Counted from the stretch's first letter, positions 16,258 to 26,648 are shown. The stretch: DNA of 64,000 bases from Acinetobacter sp. Ver3 (GCF_000632455.1 NZ_JFYL01000008.1:1-64000), one strand, 5' to 3'. The notes: generated from the letters alone by a model not told the origin. Numbers and translations are program-made.

Positions 16258-18747
16258 TTAACTATCAGCAGTTGCCTGTGTAATCCGTGATGAATAATTC
16301 CACGAAGTCGGCTTCCAGACGTCCCTTGCTGCAACACGTACATAATACGTGGTCGTTGATTGCAAGCCCGTAATCGTGCAAGCATTTTCAATACCTGTCC
16401 AACGTGCTGCCGTTGTATCAGGATCGAAACTTGCATTGGTACTGATCCACACCTGGTAATCTTTTAGATCCGGTACTTCACTTGGTATCCAAGTCACCGT
16501 GATCGAATCAGCCGTTGCCGATGTGTACACGTTCAACAATTGTGGCGGCACTGGATTACTGATATTCAGCTCAGCAAAGGTACTGACAATCGAACCGTTT
16601 TTACTCGCAACACGTACTGTATAAGCACGTTGAATACCGTCGATTTTCGCTTCATCCATACTGTATGAATAATCTGTATTCGTCGTTTCAACTGTTCGAA
16701 GTAATACACCATTAGACCAAATTTGAACAACATAACCCGATGCACCAGCTGCACTTTGCCATTGGACTTTAAAGCTCATTTCTTCAAATGCAGACTGAAG
16801 TGATAAGCCTTTGACACCAGCTGGACGACCACCATTGATGGTGTAACTGTATGCAGTCACTTCATCCAAGGTTTCTTCTTTTTGTTCAAGACCATTAAAG
16901 CTTGTGAACTTCAGATAAATCTGTTTGCCAACCATATTCGAGTTGAAATCATGTTCAAATATGGCACGGTCAAGACGAACAAATGATTCACCTGCATTAT
17001 GTGAGCCTGCATCATCAAATCGACCACGAAGCATGCCGCTGAGTGTATAAAGACCAGAGCCATCCAATGTTGCATCAACATAGTTGATATATTCATCACC
17101 GACTTTGCACAATGTTGCATCAACTTCAGCATCTTCAAGCGTACCACTAAAGATTTGACTTGATGTGTTCAATTGCACTTGCATCGATGTGTCATCTGCA
17201 TCAATTGCTGAAACTAATGTACCGTAACGTGCAGATCCATAAATGGTGCCGATCATTTCATAAGTGGTATTGTCTAAACTTGCCCAAACATTACAACCGC
17301 CCCAATTGATACCACCTGACGCAGCGACCCAGATCTGATTTTTGCCACCGGTTAATTCTAAAGGAGGCTCAAAAATTGCCGGTGCATTGACGTTACCTGG
17401 TTCCTCATTGCCACCTTGATACCCATTCGATGATTGCAGATCATACTCAACTGCTGAACGAGATCCGACTGCCAGCTCTTCAGCTGTAATCGAAAGCACA
17501 CCTTCTTCATCTTCCTCTACCCGTGTGATCCGTACTGGAAACTGATTCAAACCTAAGGATTCATCTGTAATGGTCACAATATCCATCGGCTCAAGTCGGC
17601 AGTACTTCCACCCCAATTCAAACTCATATTCATTTCGAACATACAGTTTTCGCTGTAACAGCAATTGCACCGCATGACGGGCAATTTTTGGCTCACAGAA
17701 AAAGTCGAACTTGACTGGATCTTGTGTACGCAAACCAAACATTTCAATATTTGCTTGGTCCTTTGCTTCAACCGTTTCAGTATTGTATTGGTTAAAACGA
17801 TTCACGTACTCAATTTGGCAATGATTATACGCATCTGTATCACGGCTTCGACGTACACGTACCGGCTGATCTTCACCTAAGAAATCATCATCTGTTAAGT
17901 GATATACCGGTTCAAGGTTTGGCGTAAATGTCACTCCATTACCCGTCACTGCACTGTCACCGTATGAACGGATTTTCAAGCCGTCTGGACTCGGTACCAC
18001 AGCACAATTCACCGCTTCAACAATTTCATTGATGATTTCAAATGCTTCACGCTGTTCAGTCAAAGCAGGACTGATCAACAAATTTGTGGCTGCACAATAG
18101 GTTCGAAATTCAGATAAATCAGCCATATTCAGGCTAGGTGCTGCACCGTAACGTGGATTGGTGATGAAATCTTCAATCACATCTGCTGGATTAGCATCAT
18201 GAATCGTTTCTGAAAATGTAATATCACTGATCACTTCAAAATTATGATTCGATAATGCTGCACTGCCCCCCAAATCATAATTGGCACATGCCACGTATCC
18301 AAGAAACGGATAATGCACTGCTTCATCTGGATGCTTTGATGCCAAATAGCCCCAAACAGGATTATGGTCGCCATCAAAAAGTTCAAATCCAACTTGATCA
18401 ATCGGCTTGAGCTGCACACCGCCTTCAGTCTTAGTGACAATCTGTTCTTTATCTCGCCAAACAATACCAATATCTTTGATTTTGTTTTCACAAAGACCCA
18501 ACATCAATGATGCTGAATAAGTATATGTTGTGTTTTTGGTCTTAGTTTTACCCCCTTTACCACCAGATTTAGTGGTTGTCGTGTGGGCAGTCGATTTAAA
18601 ATCACCGTACCAAAACATATTTGCTGCAACACGATTTTTGCCGTAAACCAATGGCTGTGTCAGACCATAAGCAGATTGCTGAATGCGCATCGAGTTGATG
18701 CGCTTATCAGATGTACTGACTGTTGTACTTCCAAATATTCCGCCCAT
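16258..18747 (-). CDS. Tail tip/host specificity protein J-like
   Basis: An 829-residue central tail tip protein that contacts the host at adsorption. It starts at the ATG at 18747 (MGGIFGSTTV), which overlaps the stop of the NlpC/P60 gene as TAATG; an ATG farther upstream is unlikely. The first half has the pattern of phage-tail_3 proteins (LMLGLCENKIKDIGIVW, and the region around PVYHLTDDDFL). The C-terminal third carries fibronectin III-like modules, such as TITGLQSTTTYYVRVAARD. These modules are common in J proteins and may bind surface glycans. Confidence 0.85.
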   Translation of the reverse strand: MGGIFGSTTVSTSDKRINSMRIQQSAYGLTQPLVYGKNRVAANMFWYGDFKSTAHTTTTKSGGKGGKTKTKNTTYTYSASLMLGLCENKIKDIGIVWRDKEQIVTKTEGGVQLKPIDQVGFELFDGDHNPVWGYLASKHPDEAVHYPFLGYVACANYDLGGSAALSNHNFEVISDITFSETIHDANPADVIEDFITNPRYGAAPSLNMADLSEFRTYCAATNLLISPALTEQREAFEIINEIVEAVNCAVVPSPDGLKIRSYGDSAVTGNGVTFTPNLEPVYHLTDDDFLGEDQPVRVRRSRDTDAYNHCQIEYVNRFNQYNTETVEAKDQANIEMFGLRTQDPVKFDFFCEPKIARHAVQLLLQRKLYVRNEYEFELGWKYCRLEPMDIVTITDESLGLNQFPVRITRVEEDEEGVLSITAEELAVGSRSAVEYDLQSSNGYQGGNEEPGNVNAPAIFEPPLELTGGKNQIWVAASGGINWGGCNVWASLDNTTYEMIGTIYGSARYGTLVSAIDADDTSMQVQLNTSSQIFSGTLEDAEVDATLCKVGDEYINYVDATLDGSGLYTLSGMLRGRFDDAGSHNAGESFVRLDRAIFEHDFNSNMVGKQIYLKFTSFNGLEQKEETLDEVTAYSYTINGGRPAGVKGLSLQSAFEEMSFKVQWQSAAGASGYVVQIWSNGVLLRTVETTNTDYSYSMDEAKIDGIQRAYTVRVASKNGSIVSTFAELNISNPVPPQLLNVYTSATADSITVTWIPSEVPDLKDYQVWISTNASFDPDTTAARWTGIENACTITGLQSTTTYYVRVAARDVWKPTSWNYSSRITQATADS

Positions 18748-19169
18748 TATTCTTTTAGCCTCTTCATACGAAAAAACCCGGCAATTCGCCGGGCTAAACT
18801 TCCTTTGGTGCCATCCTGCAGGATGACCCCCTGATGGATGTATGAATGAATGATTGTTGGCCATTCAACGACAATTGCACCATGACTGATGCACTTGCCA
18901 AAATGATAGAGAACAATGTCACCAGGCTGTGGCTCATCGACTTCATAGCACACGGATAAAACGTGCTCTAAATATCGTTGGCCAAGCTGGTGCATGTGCC
19001 AATCAGGTGGATATGGTCGCGGATCTAAGTGATCCATCAAACCCACTTTTTCGTAGACTTCACAGATCAGCGTTCCACAATCCACACCAACACCTTTGAC
19101 ACGACCTTGGTGATGATAAGGCGTACCGAGCCAAGTCATAGCTTCATTAACGGCTTCTAGGTTTTTCAT
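18747..19169 (-). CDS. NlpC/P60-family tail assembly protein (lambda K-like)
   Basis: A 140-residue C40 peptidase-type protein. The catalytic Cys is in GVDCGTLI near residue 30 and the His is in CISHGAIVVE near residue 95. In phage tails it helps tip assembly or local peptidoglycan cleavage on entry. It sits directly before J, as in lambda. A terminator-like hairpin lies within its last 15 codons. Confidence 0.87.
   Translation of the reverse strand: MKNLEAVNEAMTWLGTPYHHQGRVKGVGVDCGTLICEVYEKVGLMDHLDPRPYPPDWHMHQLGQRYLEHVLSVCYEVDEPQPGDIVLYHFGKCISHGAIVVEWPTIIHSYIHQGVILQDGTKGSLARRIAGFFRMKRLKE
18771..18794 (-). terminator. Terminator-like hairpin inside the 3' end of the NlpC/P60 gene
   Basis: On the minus strand, AGCCCGGC/GCCGGGTT is followed by TTTTTCG while coding for ARRIAGFFR. 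It lies ahead of J and could reduce J transcription unless antitermination is active. Confidence 0.65.
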
Positions 19170-19174
19170 AAAAT

Positions 19175-21556
19175 TTACTTAATCAAAGGTATTACAGCTT
19201 TTGCCATAACTTTTGCACCATTATTGTTCCAGTGCGAACCCTCATCTGTGAAAGTAGCACCTGTTTTACCACTTGCCACCGTAGCGGATTTCAAATCACC
19301 AAAAACCGCTTTACATGCTTCAACCCAATGTTCAGCCGTATCTAGACAAACGATGTTTTGGCTTCGTAAGTAATTAATTGCTTCTTGATATTTATCCAAT
19401 GCTGACATTGATCTCGCATCACCTAGAACGCTTGCTGTCTGAGTGCTGAATTTCAATGTTCCATCTTCATTAATACCACCGAAGTTCCAAGTAATTGACC
19501 CAACGAAGAAAGAATATTCAGGTTCTAAGTTGAAATGTGCTGCTCTGCTATACAAAGACAATTCATAATTAGTATCAGTCACATACTGCTTTGCAAGTTG
19601 TTGCCAAGTACCGACAGGTAATGCACCTGCTCCACTCGCGCCATCATTATGAATTGCTAGTTCAGCTAAAATCAAATCAGGTTTGAACCCCCATACCTCA
19701 TTATCTTGATAACGCGGCAAACCACTTGTTTTGCGTGCATCCGTAGCATGTGAGCCGCGTGAACTATTAATGAATGTCATCATATATTCGCGAGGACTCC
19801 ATTCAACACCCCAGTACAGTAAACGACCATTAGATGACGCATTTGCAATAGTTACATTTTTAGCAGATGCTCGAGAATCAAATGCTCCATCAGAACTGCG
19901 GCAACGCATTTTTAACCGTTTTTGATAAGTTGTATTAGCCTTACTAGCTAATGTATAGTTTTCTGGTGCTTCCGTAATTAAGTTCGGAATAACAACTGTT
20001 CTCGTAACTGGTGTAGTTTCTAACATACTAAATTGATAGCCATTTGCCTCAACCCATGATGCTGTTGTTTCATCATAAACCTGGACTTTTCCATTACCTT
20101 CAGCAACTGAAACAGAAGCTGTACAGCCAGTGGATTCAGTTCGATAAATAAAGTTAAACTGCCAAGCGTCAATTGGGATAACAAACCCAACAGATGCGTT
20201 TGCATCTGCACTAATACGGGTTAGACCATCCCTTGTTGGGTCATCCCATAAATTGTCTTTGCTTTTTGTTTCAAACGTGCCGACTTCTGTGAAATAGCTT
20301 GCATCATATCTGCGATATTGTTGACCTTCCCATTTTAGTGTGTCCCATATATATGAACCAAATGCAGCGGCGTGCATATTTGGTGGGCGCAAATGAGCAT
20401 CTGGCAATAATGTACAGTGCTGACTTGTGCTTGCTGTTAGTGATGTACCAGTCATAACAACACAAACATCCTTGTCTTTTAAAAGATTACTACGTCTGAA
20501 TTTGGGTAACTTGTCTTGATAAATTGGCTGGCTATCTGCTCGTGTATATTTGTACCAAGCCGCATCATCGAACCCTAAATTCTTAGTCGGAGATGCCGTT
20601 AAAACCTCAGTCCACGGCCAAAAAGATCCCTGAGCACCTGATCTAATAAATAATCTAGGTTCCGCACCGAAAATAATTACAGTAGCTCTTTGTGTGATAA
20701 ATGCACTATCTGGAAGTTTGAATGTTTCAACGTAAGTGCGCTCACCAACTACAGGAAAATTATTCTCTACTGTTGCGTAAGTTGATGGGTATTGGTAAAC
20801 AGAATTTACCGAAATATTATTTAGATTTTTTTCTGTTGGATCATATACAGGATTAACAAATGGGTTAGATGTGAGCGCGTTTGCAGAAGTTTCCTCCCAC
20901 AAACTCCATGTACCAGACACAGAGCGTCTTTTAAATTCTTTAATGCCAGAGCTATGAGTTATAACAGTTACACTTTGATAGGTTACTAGACTTGTACCAA
21001 TTTTCAAAGTTGTTACGTAAGCCGTCATAACATTGCTAACAACTGGAAAGTTATTCGCTTGTGTAGCATCTGCACTTGAGAACTGATATGTCGAGCTTTC
21101 ACTGATATTATTTAGATTCTTTTCTGCTGGGCTAGGCGCCGGATATGCTAATTTATTAGCAGTCATCGTTGAGATAATAAAGTCTTTCGATAGCTCATCC
21201 CAAGAACCCCATGAACCGGATACAGCGTGTCTTTTAAACTCTTTAATACCAGAGCTATGCGTTATAACAGTTATGCTTTGATAGGTTACTAAACTAGTAG
21301 CGTTTTTCAAAGTTGTTACGTAAGCCGTCATAACATTGCTAACATTTGGAAAGTTATTTGCTTGTGTAACATCTGCGCTTGAGAACTGATATATCGAGTT
21401 TTCACTAATATTATTTAGATTCTTTTCTGCTGGGCCTAATTCTAAATTAAATAAGTGACTGTATATAAATCCAATTATATTTTTAAATTTATTCCTGAAA
21501 TCGGCTTCAGTAATCGTCTTTGCAAGAATATCATTAACATCTGGCTTAATGCTCAT
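19175..21556 (-). CDS. SGNH-hydrolase-type tail spike with tandem knob repeats
   Basis: A 793-residue protein. After a short helical N-terminus, the motif PAEKNLNNIS recurs about every 101 residues, giving two close copies and a third divergent one. Each ends in a Trp-containing SGSWGSWDE-type sequence like pyocin knob modules. The second half is an SGNH/GDSL esterase-like domain: block I VVMTGTSLTAS, block III ELAIHNDG, block V DEGSHWNNNG. This suggests removal of acyl groups from a capsule or O-antigen. The ATG at 21556 has GGTG six bases ahead. The gene separates the L-like and K-like tail genes, an uncommon place. Confidence 0.78.
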   Translation of the reverse strand: MSIKPDVNDILAKTITEADFRNKFKNIIGFIYSHLFNLELGPAEKNLNNISENSIYQFSSADVTQANNFPNVSNVMTAYVTTLKNATSLVTYQSITVITHSSGIKEFKRHAVSGSWGSWDELSKDFIISTMTANKLAYPAPSPAEKNLNNISESSTYQFSSADATQANNFPVVSNVMTAYVTTLKIGTSLVTYQSVTVITHSSGIKEFKRRSVSGTWSLWEETSANALTSNPFVNPVYDPTEKNLNNISVNSVYQYPSTYATVENNFPVVGERTYVETFKLPDSAFITQRATVIIFGAEPRLFIRSGAQGSFWPWTEVLTASPTKNLGFDDAAWYKYTRADSQPIYQDKLPKFRRSNLLKDKDVCVVMTGTSLTASTSQHCTLLPDAHLRPPNMHAAAFGSYIWDTLKWEGQQYRRYDASYFTEVGTFETKSKDNLWDDPTRDGLTRISADANASVGFVIPIDAWQFNFIYRTESTGCTASVSVAEGNGKVQVYDETTASWVEANGYQFSMLETTPVTRTVVIPNLITEAPENYTLASKANTTYQKRLKMRCRSSDGAFDSRASAKNVTIANASSNGRLLYWGVEWSPREYMMTFINSSRGSHATDARKTSGLPRYQDNEVWGFKPDLILAELAIHNDGASGAGALPVGTWQQLAKQYVTDTNYELSLYSRAAHFNLEPEYSFFVGSITWNFGGINEDGTLKFSTQTASVLGDARSMSALDKYQEAINYLRSQNIVCLDTAEHWVEACKAVFGDLKSATVASGKTGATFTDEGSHWNNNGAKVMAKAVIPLIK

Positions 21557-21567
21557 TTTTTTCACCA

Positions 21568-21593
21568 TAAAAAAACCCAGCATTTGCTGGGTA
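21568..21593 (-). terminator. Terminator just before the tail spike gene
   Basis: On the minus strand, ACCCAGCA/TGCTGGGT is followed by seven T, 20 bases after the DUF2163 gene stop and just ahead of the spike start. Confidence 0.88.
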
Positions 21594-21612
21594 TGGATTA
21601 ATACAAATTTGG

Positions 21613-22470
21613 TTAAACGGCTGTTTCAGGCACTGGTATAAAGGGCGCACCACGGAAACGACTGAAGTTATTAAAACGGTTTTGGCAAGTTTCTAAACGT
21701 TTATCACATCCTGGATAAACTTTAATTCGTTGCCCTGATTGCGGTGCTTCCAACAATGGCAAAGTCAATAACAAAGCCCCCGATTCATGCATGCGAATCG
21801 TCCGTTTCAGACCTGTATTGCCACCGTCTAAAAACTCAATTACGCCTTGCGTGAACCAACCCTGTGGCTGATTCACCTGGCATAAAATTCGTGCTGCAGT
21901 ACTGCCCGTTTCAATAGTCGTTTGCACCATGAAATTTTGACGTAATAGACCGCATGCACTGTCAAACAATGTATTCGTACAACTTGGCTGATACAGATTT
22001 CGAGGCATCTGCACGTTCAGTTCATCCAGATCTGATGCAACACTGGCTTGAATTGAATTACGATCTAAGTCAGGCTCAATGATTCGACCTTCAAACAACT
22101 TGATTGTGCCAGCACTGGTATCTGTTGGTGTGTTCATGTCTATGAAAATGCGCTCTAACTTAAATCGAGCACCGTCCAGCTGGCCATTATGAAATGCTTG
22201 TACAACATTGATGCCATTCCATTTGTTATCGTCAGTACAATCAATATTGATGGATAAATTATCAACTTCAATACCGAGAGACAGACTGATCCCTTCACGG
22301 CTAATAATTGGACCTTCACAGCTGTAAACTTGACCTGCCACGACTAAATCAAAGTCATAATTCGTATACCTGAATTCATCACCTTGAACAGTGGTGATGG
22401 TGTAGAGGTCTGCCATCACAAACTTATCAGCATCAAGCAATTCGATTAATTTTGGAGAAGCTTCTCTCAT
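21613..22470 (-). CDS. DUF2163-type minor tail protein (lambda L-like)
   Basis: A 285-residue protein with an N-terminal DUF2163 region (FRYTNYDFDLVV; EGISLSLGIEVDNLSI) and a C-terminal Phage_BR0599-type region. In the latter, PGCDKRLETCQNRFNN provides paired cysteines as in metal-binding tail-hub proteins. It overlaps the DUF2460 gene by four bases. It probably forms the ring below the tape measure. Confidence 0.85.
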   Translation of the reverse strand: MREASPKLIELLDADKFVMADLYTITTVQGDEFRYTNYDFDLVVAGQVYSCEGPIISREGISLSLGIEVDNLSINIDCTDDNKWNGINVVQAFHNGQLDGARFKLERIFIDMNTPTDTSAGTIKLFEGRIIEPDLDRNSIQASVASDLDELNVQMPRNLYQPSCTNTLFDSACGLLRQNFMVQTTIETGSTAARILCQVNQPQGWFTQGVIEFLDGGNTGLKRTIRMHESGALLLTLPLLEAPQSGQRIKVYPGCDKRLETCQNRFNNFSRFRGAPFIPVPETAV

Positions 22471-23120
22471 ACTTTATTTCCTAGTGATCCAACGAGTTCA
22501 ACTCTTTTTGCATTCCAAAGTTTATGCATGAAATTCGTAAACTGTTGTTCATCATCAGCAAATCGACAGCGGTAGTAATATGTTCCATCGACTTCAAACT
22601 TAATGCCTTCGTCTATTGGTTTGGATAACGTGATCTTTCCATCTTTTGAAATAATTGCAGTTGTATCATCCCAAAACAGATCGTCGTCGTTATCACTCCA
22701 AAATTGCTGATTGTCGTTTTCATTCCAGAACGTTGGATCCACTTGAAATGTCGTTTCAGCCTTTGTATGTGCTAAAGGAATCACGGATGTATGCATCTGC
22801 TTATACAGTTGGAAACTTGTCGTACTTCCATCACCAGTGTAAGAACACGTGTAATCGCAATCTTCAGGCATTTTGAAAAGAAAAGAATCGAATGCACCAC
22901 GGCGTTCTAGAAAAAAACTTTCGAGTTGCTGTAATTCATTCTTCCCTTTCGATTCACGTAAAAAACCAAATGACAAAGATATTTCATACTTAGGAACGGC
23001 CTGGTAACTTGCTCGAAGCTCCCGACCGCTCACCGATTCCATGATCTTTGTATTGAAAATGGGCTTCTTGCTGAGATCCCATTCGAGTCCTGGCAATTCA
23101 GGAAACAATACATCTGACAC
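22467..23120 (-). CDS. DUF2460-type distal tail protein
   Basis: A 217-residue protein of the DUF2460/TIGR02217 kind: FPELPGLEWDLSKKPIFNT at the N-terminus and CDYTCSYTGDGSTTSFQLYK in the middle. The order tape measure, DUF2460, DUF2163, NlpC/P60, J matches many siphophages, where this protein forms the first ring of the tail tip. It is coupled to the next gene by an ATGA overlap. Confidence 0.85.
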   Translation of the reverse strand: MSDVLFPELPGLEWDLSKKPIFNTKIMESVSGRELRASYQAVPKYEISLSFGFLRESKGKNELQQLESFFLERRGAFDSFLFKMPEDCDYTCSYTGDGSTTSFQLYKQMHTSVIPLAHTKAETTFQVDPTFWNENDNQQFWSDNDDDLFWDDTTAIISKDGKITLSKPIDEGIKFEVDGTYYYRCRFADDEQQFTNFMHKLWNAKRVELVGSLGNKV

Positions 23121-23131
23121 GATTTTCTCCC

Positions 23132-26113
23132 TTATCGACCAAAATTACGGTTATAGCCTTTCAGACCACCCGCCAATTCACGACCATGCTTTTCCATAAA
23201 ACGGCGAACGTCTTTTGAATCCCATGCCTGAATCGTGAAATTGTTAAAGGTTTGCGCTGAACTACCACCGCCTCCACCTATTCCTCCATCGGAGGATAAG
23301 TTTTTACCCAGGGCACGGATCGTATTGGCATGCTGTTTAGGCAAGACCATTTCCTCTTCGTGCAATTGAGTTACTGGGTTCACACCTGCAGGAATATCGT
23401 AACCTCCTCGAGCAGATTTGATTTTTCCAGCAAGACCACCGACCAATGCCAATGCAGAAGCACCAGCAGCTACGGCGAGCACTGGTCCAATGTAAGGAAT
23501 GGATACCATGGCTTTAAATGCACCTGCCATCGCTTCCCAGGCATACATCATGATGGACTTAATCGCTTCACCTGCTTTGATGGCCAAACGCGCTAAAGCA
23601 CCTGTACTGGTTGCCATGGTCTTGGTGGTTTCACCAGCGACTACGGCGCCAGTTTGAGCAGCTTGACCTGTGACCTCAGCAGCGGTTTCAGTTTTGATGA
23701 ATCCAAGCTTTACAGCCAATCGAGTCGCTAAGCTTGCAGCATACTTTTTCATTGGCGCCGTGATCATGCTTTGAATAAATGCCCCTGCAAGTTCTGTGAA
23801 AATGGCATTCATGGCATTTTTCCAAGTCAGTGTTCCATTCATCATGGACTGAATGCCTTTGTCCCATAGACCAGACATTCGTGATGTTAGACCACCAAAC
23901 TTATCCTCAAAGTCTTTCATTTCTGCATCTGAAAGAACTCCAACTTGTTTGGTATCAGAAACCTTTTGATCAGTATCTAAATCAGAAAAATTGTTCATAA
24001 TCTGATTCTGATTACCCTGTTTTCCTGAGATACCAGACATTTGATTTTCTAAATCAAGGCGCTCTTGCAAGCCATTACGCTTGATAGCTCTGAGCTGATC
24101 CTCCAACTCTTTTTCAAGGCGTGCTTTTTGAACATTTGAAATTTTATTAGCATCGAATTCAGCCTGGATATTAGCCTTTTCAATCTCATAGATTCGCTGA
24201 GCTTGTTGCTGCTTATTTTGAATTTCAGCTTCGCGAATAGCTTTAATTTTTTCAAACTCTTCAGCATTCAATACAGCAATCTTGTCACTAGCATCCTTTT
24301 CTGCACGTACCTTAAAAGCAGCCTTTTCAGCATCGGTGATTTTGGCTTTTTCAATTTCTTTAAGCGCTTTTTCAAGATCCAGCTTTATTTTCTGTTCTTG
24401 AGTAGCATACTTATACCGAATATCAGCAATTGCTTTAGCTTCTTGCTCTGCAGCCCTTTCCCTTGCTTTTGCATCGGCATCAGATTTAGCTTTTGCCGAA
24501 CTTCCTTTAGAGTCTTTGACCCCTGTGCCAATACCTTTACCCGGGTTAAATGTCGGTGATGGTGTAGGTGGTGGTGCAGATCCGACTACAGTAGGATTTT
24601 TTAAGAACAGATTTTGGAGTCTTTGCCCACCCGTTGTTGCAGAATTAACAATAGCTGAACCTGCTGTACCCCAAGCATTAGCTGTGTTGCTTACACCGGT
24701 ATTCCAACTTGTTTTTAGATTAGTTAGACGGGACTGCATCTGACCTGTATAGCGATCAGTAATTGAACCTAATTGTGATAGACCACTTTCCCACGATGCT
24801 TTGGCAGCTGAGAAGTTAAAGTTCAAAACATTGCTGACAACATTGCCAAAGGTCTGAAACTTGATAGACAAGACATCAAGACCGTATTGAATCGTATCTC
24901 GGAATCCTCCAAATACATTCATCACAGTGTTCACTGAAATATTGATTGCTTGGCACACTGTAGCAACGACCGCACGAATAGCAGCAAAAGCAATTTCAAT
25001 ACTAACTTTTAGGCCAACGGCTACGGCAGCGAATCCATTCATCGCACCAGCGACCAAATCCATGAATCCTACTTGTTGAATTGATCCATCACCAATATCG
25101 GCAGTTAAATCACTCCAAATACCGCCTATCGTACTAAATACACTTTGAACAATATCGAGGAGGCTCTCGAATGTTGTGATTATCGCCGTGACTGCACTAT
25201 CAATACCCTCTCTGGATCTTGATGCAAAACCAAGGAAATCATTTGCCAGGTTTGTCAGCGCTGGTGCTGCTTGAGCTGCCAGTCTTGTGAATACACCGTC
25301 GATCGTTTGCTGGATTGTACTTAAAGCAGTATTGAATTCCTTAGTCTTCGCAATTGCATCCTGATCCATAATCAAGCCAAGCTCATGTGCTTGATTTGAA
25401 TATTGCTTTAACTTTTCTGCATTATTCTCAAGCAATGGAGCCAATAGCGTTGCATCATTAGCGATTGACTCCATGTAGAAAGTCATCTCAGCTTGGGATA
25501 CGTTTGCTTTCTCTAAAGTTTGATAATACTTTTCGAGGATTTGTGGACCAGTAAGACCTTGGAACTCTTTAGCGGTTACACCTACCTTCGGTGCAATTTT
25601 TTCGAAGAAATCAGCCATTTCTCCGCCACCGGTTTGCATGAAGTCACCAAACTTATCATTCACATCTTTCATGATGTCAGAAAGTTTGTCTTGCTCGACC
25701 ATGACTGATTTAGAAGCAAATGCCCACTCTTGGAATTCTTTTGTGGTTGTATTAGCCAAGCGTGCTTGAATTTCCAATTCTTTAGATGCTCGACCAACTT
25801 CAGATGTTAATGACGCCAATCCAATAGCTGCTGTCCCAACAGAAGCCGCTATACCAACTCCGATCGCAGCAAAGCTTTTAGTCAGATTTCCTGAGATTGA
25901 TTTGCCAATATCCTCAAACCTATTATTTATATTCTTGGTTATGTCATCCAAACCAGTTTTAATACTTGAGAAATCCAGCTTAAATTTTACTTTATTCCCT
26001 GTATCCTCAATCCGTTTAGCGCCGTCGCTAACGATCTTTTCAGCATCATTCATGCCTTTTTTAAGTTCGGAAGTCTTCGCACCAACGTGCACTTCCACTC
26101 GATTGTTGCTCAT
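23132..26113 (-). CDS. Tail tape measure protein
   Basis: A 993-residue protein that sets tail length. By the usual rule of about 1.5 angstrom per residue the tail would be near 150 nm. There is an N-terminal helical region, a hydrophobic segment at about 85-105 (IGVGIAASVGTAAIG), a long Lys/Glu/Ala coiled coil at about 545-690, and C-terminal hydrophobic stretches that may enter the host membrane. It follows the tail tube and chaperone genes as expected, but two lipoprotein genes intervene. Confidence 0.93.
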   Translation of the reverse strand: MSNNRVEVHVGAKTSELKKGMNDAEKIVSDGAKRIEDTGNKVKFKLDFSSIKTGLDDITKNINNRFEDIGKSISGNLTKSFAAIGVGIAASVGTAAIGLASLTSEVGRASKELEIQARLANTTTKEFQEWAFASKSVMVEQDKLSDIMKDVNDKFGDFMQTGGGEMADFFEKIAPKVGVTAKEFQGLTGPQILEKYYQTLEKANVSQAEMTFYMESIANDATLLAPLLENNAEKLKQYSNQAHELGLIMDQDAIAKTKEFNTALSTIQQTIDGVFTRLAAQAAPALTNLANDFLGFASRSREGIDSAVTAIITTFESLLDIVQSVFSTIGGIWSDLTADIGDGSIQQVGFMDLVAGAMNGFAAVAVGLKVSIEIAFAAIRAVVATVCQAINISVNTVMNVFGGFRDTIQYGLDVLSIKFQTFGNVVSNVLNFNFSAAKASWESGLSQLGSITDRYTGQMQSRLTNLKTSWNTGVSNTANAWGTAGSAIVNSATTGGQRLQNLFLKNPTVVGSAPPPTPSPTFNPGKGIGTGVKDSKGSSAKAKSDADAKARERAAEQEAKAIADIRYKYATQEQKIKLDLEKALKEIEKAKITDAEKAAFKVRAEKDASDKIAVLNAEEFEKIKAIREAEIQNKQQQAQRIYEIEKANIQAEFDANKISNVQKARLEKELEDQLRAIKRNGLQERLDLENQMSGISGKQGNQNQIMNNFSDLDTDQKVSDTKQVGVLSDAEMKDFEDKFGGLTSRMSGLWDKGIQSMMNGTLTWKNAMNAIFTELAGAFIQSMITAPMKKYAASLATRLAVKLGFIKTETAAEVTGQAAQTGAVVAGETTKTMATSTGALARLAIKAGEAIKSIMMYAWEAMAGAFKAMVSIPYIGPVLAVAAGASALALVGGLAGKIKSARGGYDIPAGVNPVTQLHEEEMVLPKQHANTIRALGKNLSSDGGIGGGGGSSAQTFNNFTIQAWDSKDVRRFMEKHGRELAGGLKGYNRNFGR

Positions 26114-26133
26114 AATTCCTATCTCACAGGCAT

Positions 26134-26160
26134 AAAAAAACCGCCCTTTCGGACGGTTTC
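26134..26160 (-). terminator. Terminator between the lipoprotein and tape measure genes
   Basis: On the minus strand, AACCGTCC/GGGCGGTT, with one G-T pair, is followed by seven T. It is just ahead of the tape measure start. Confidence 0.8.
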
Positions 26161-26183
26161 AATAAAAATGAAACTCTATGTAA

Positions 26184-26648
26184 TTACTTTATTTCAGCCT
26201 TAATCTTCTGAATCATTTGCTGTTCTAAAACACCTCGTGATACACAAGTTAGAGTTATATTCTGAGTCACGTCACCAACTTTATAATCACCTTGTAAAGT
26301 TGTTCTGACATCTAAAGAACCATTATCAATCAAAATATTGTATGCAACCTTTGTACTGGTTCGATTATCTTTCAAATAATCGATACCCATTGTTGTGCCA
26401 CAGTCAGCTTGTAATGGGGTTAAGCGAAAATCTCGTGCTGCAGTTGAAATAACTCCAGCTTCTGCATTAGCACTCATGATTTGCTCACCATTAATAGCCA
26501 AAGCTCTTTGAGCTGCTTTGAATATTTGTTCTTTTGTCCCTTGAACCTGCTCGCTGGCACTTTGATTTAATGTTATTGGTGCTTTATATGTAGTAGCACA
26601 ACCTGTTAAACCTAACACCAATAAACTCAAACCTAATATTTTTTTCAT
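26184..26648 (-). CDS. Phage-encoded lipoprotein
   Basis: A 154-residue protein starting at MKKILG, with a signal peptide and lipobox LTGC. The mature part has two later cysteines (QADCGTT and LTCVSRG) that could form a disulfide. I do not recognise the family. It sits between the tail chaperone and tape measure genes, which are usually adjacent. Lipoproteins inserted in tail operons may block superinfection, but this is not shown. Confidence 0.7.
   Translation of the reverse strand: MKKILGLSLLVLGLTGCATTYKAPITLNQSASEQVQGTKEQIFKAAQRALAINGEQIMSANAEAGVISTAARDFRLTPLQADCGTTMGIDYLKDNRTSTKVAYNILIDNGSLDVRTTLQGDYKVGDVTQNITLTCVSRGVLEQQMIQKIKAEIK

Noticed and set aside
24203-24743. Plus-strand open frames inside the tape measure gene
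   Set aside because: They are antisense shadows of the minus-strand coding sequence, without ribosome sites or recognisable protein features.
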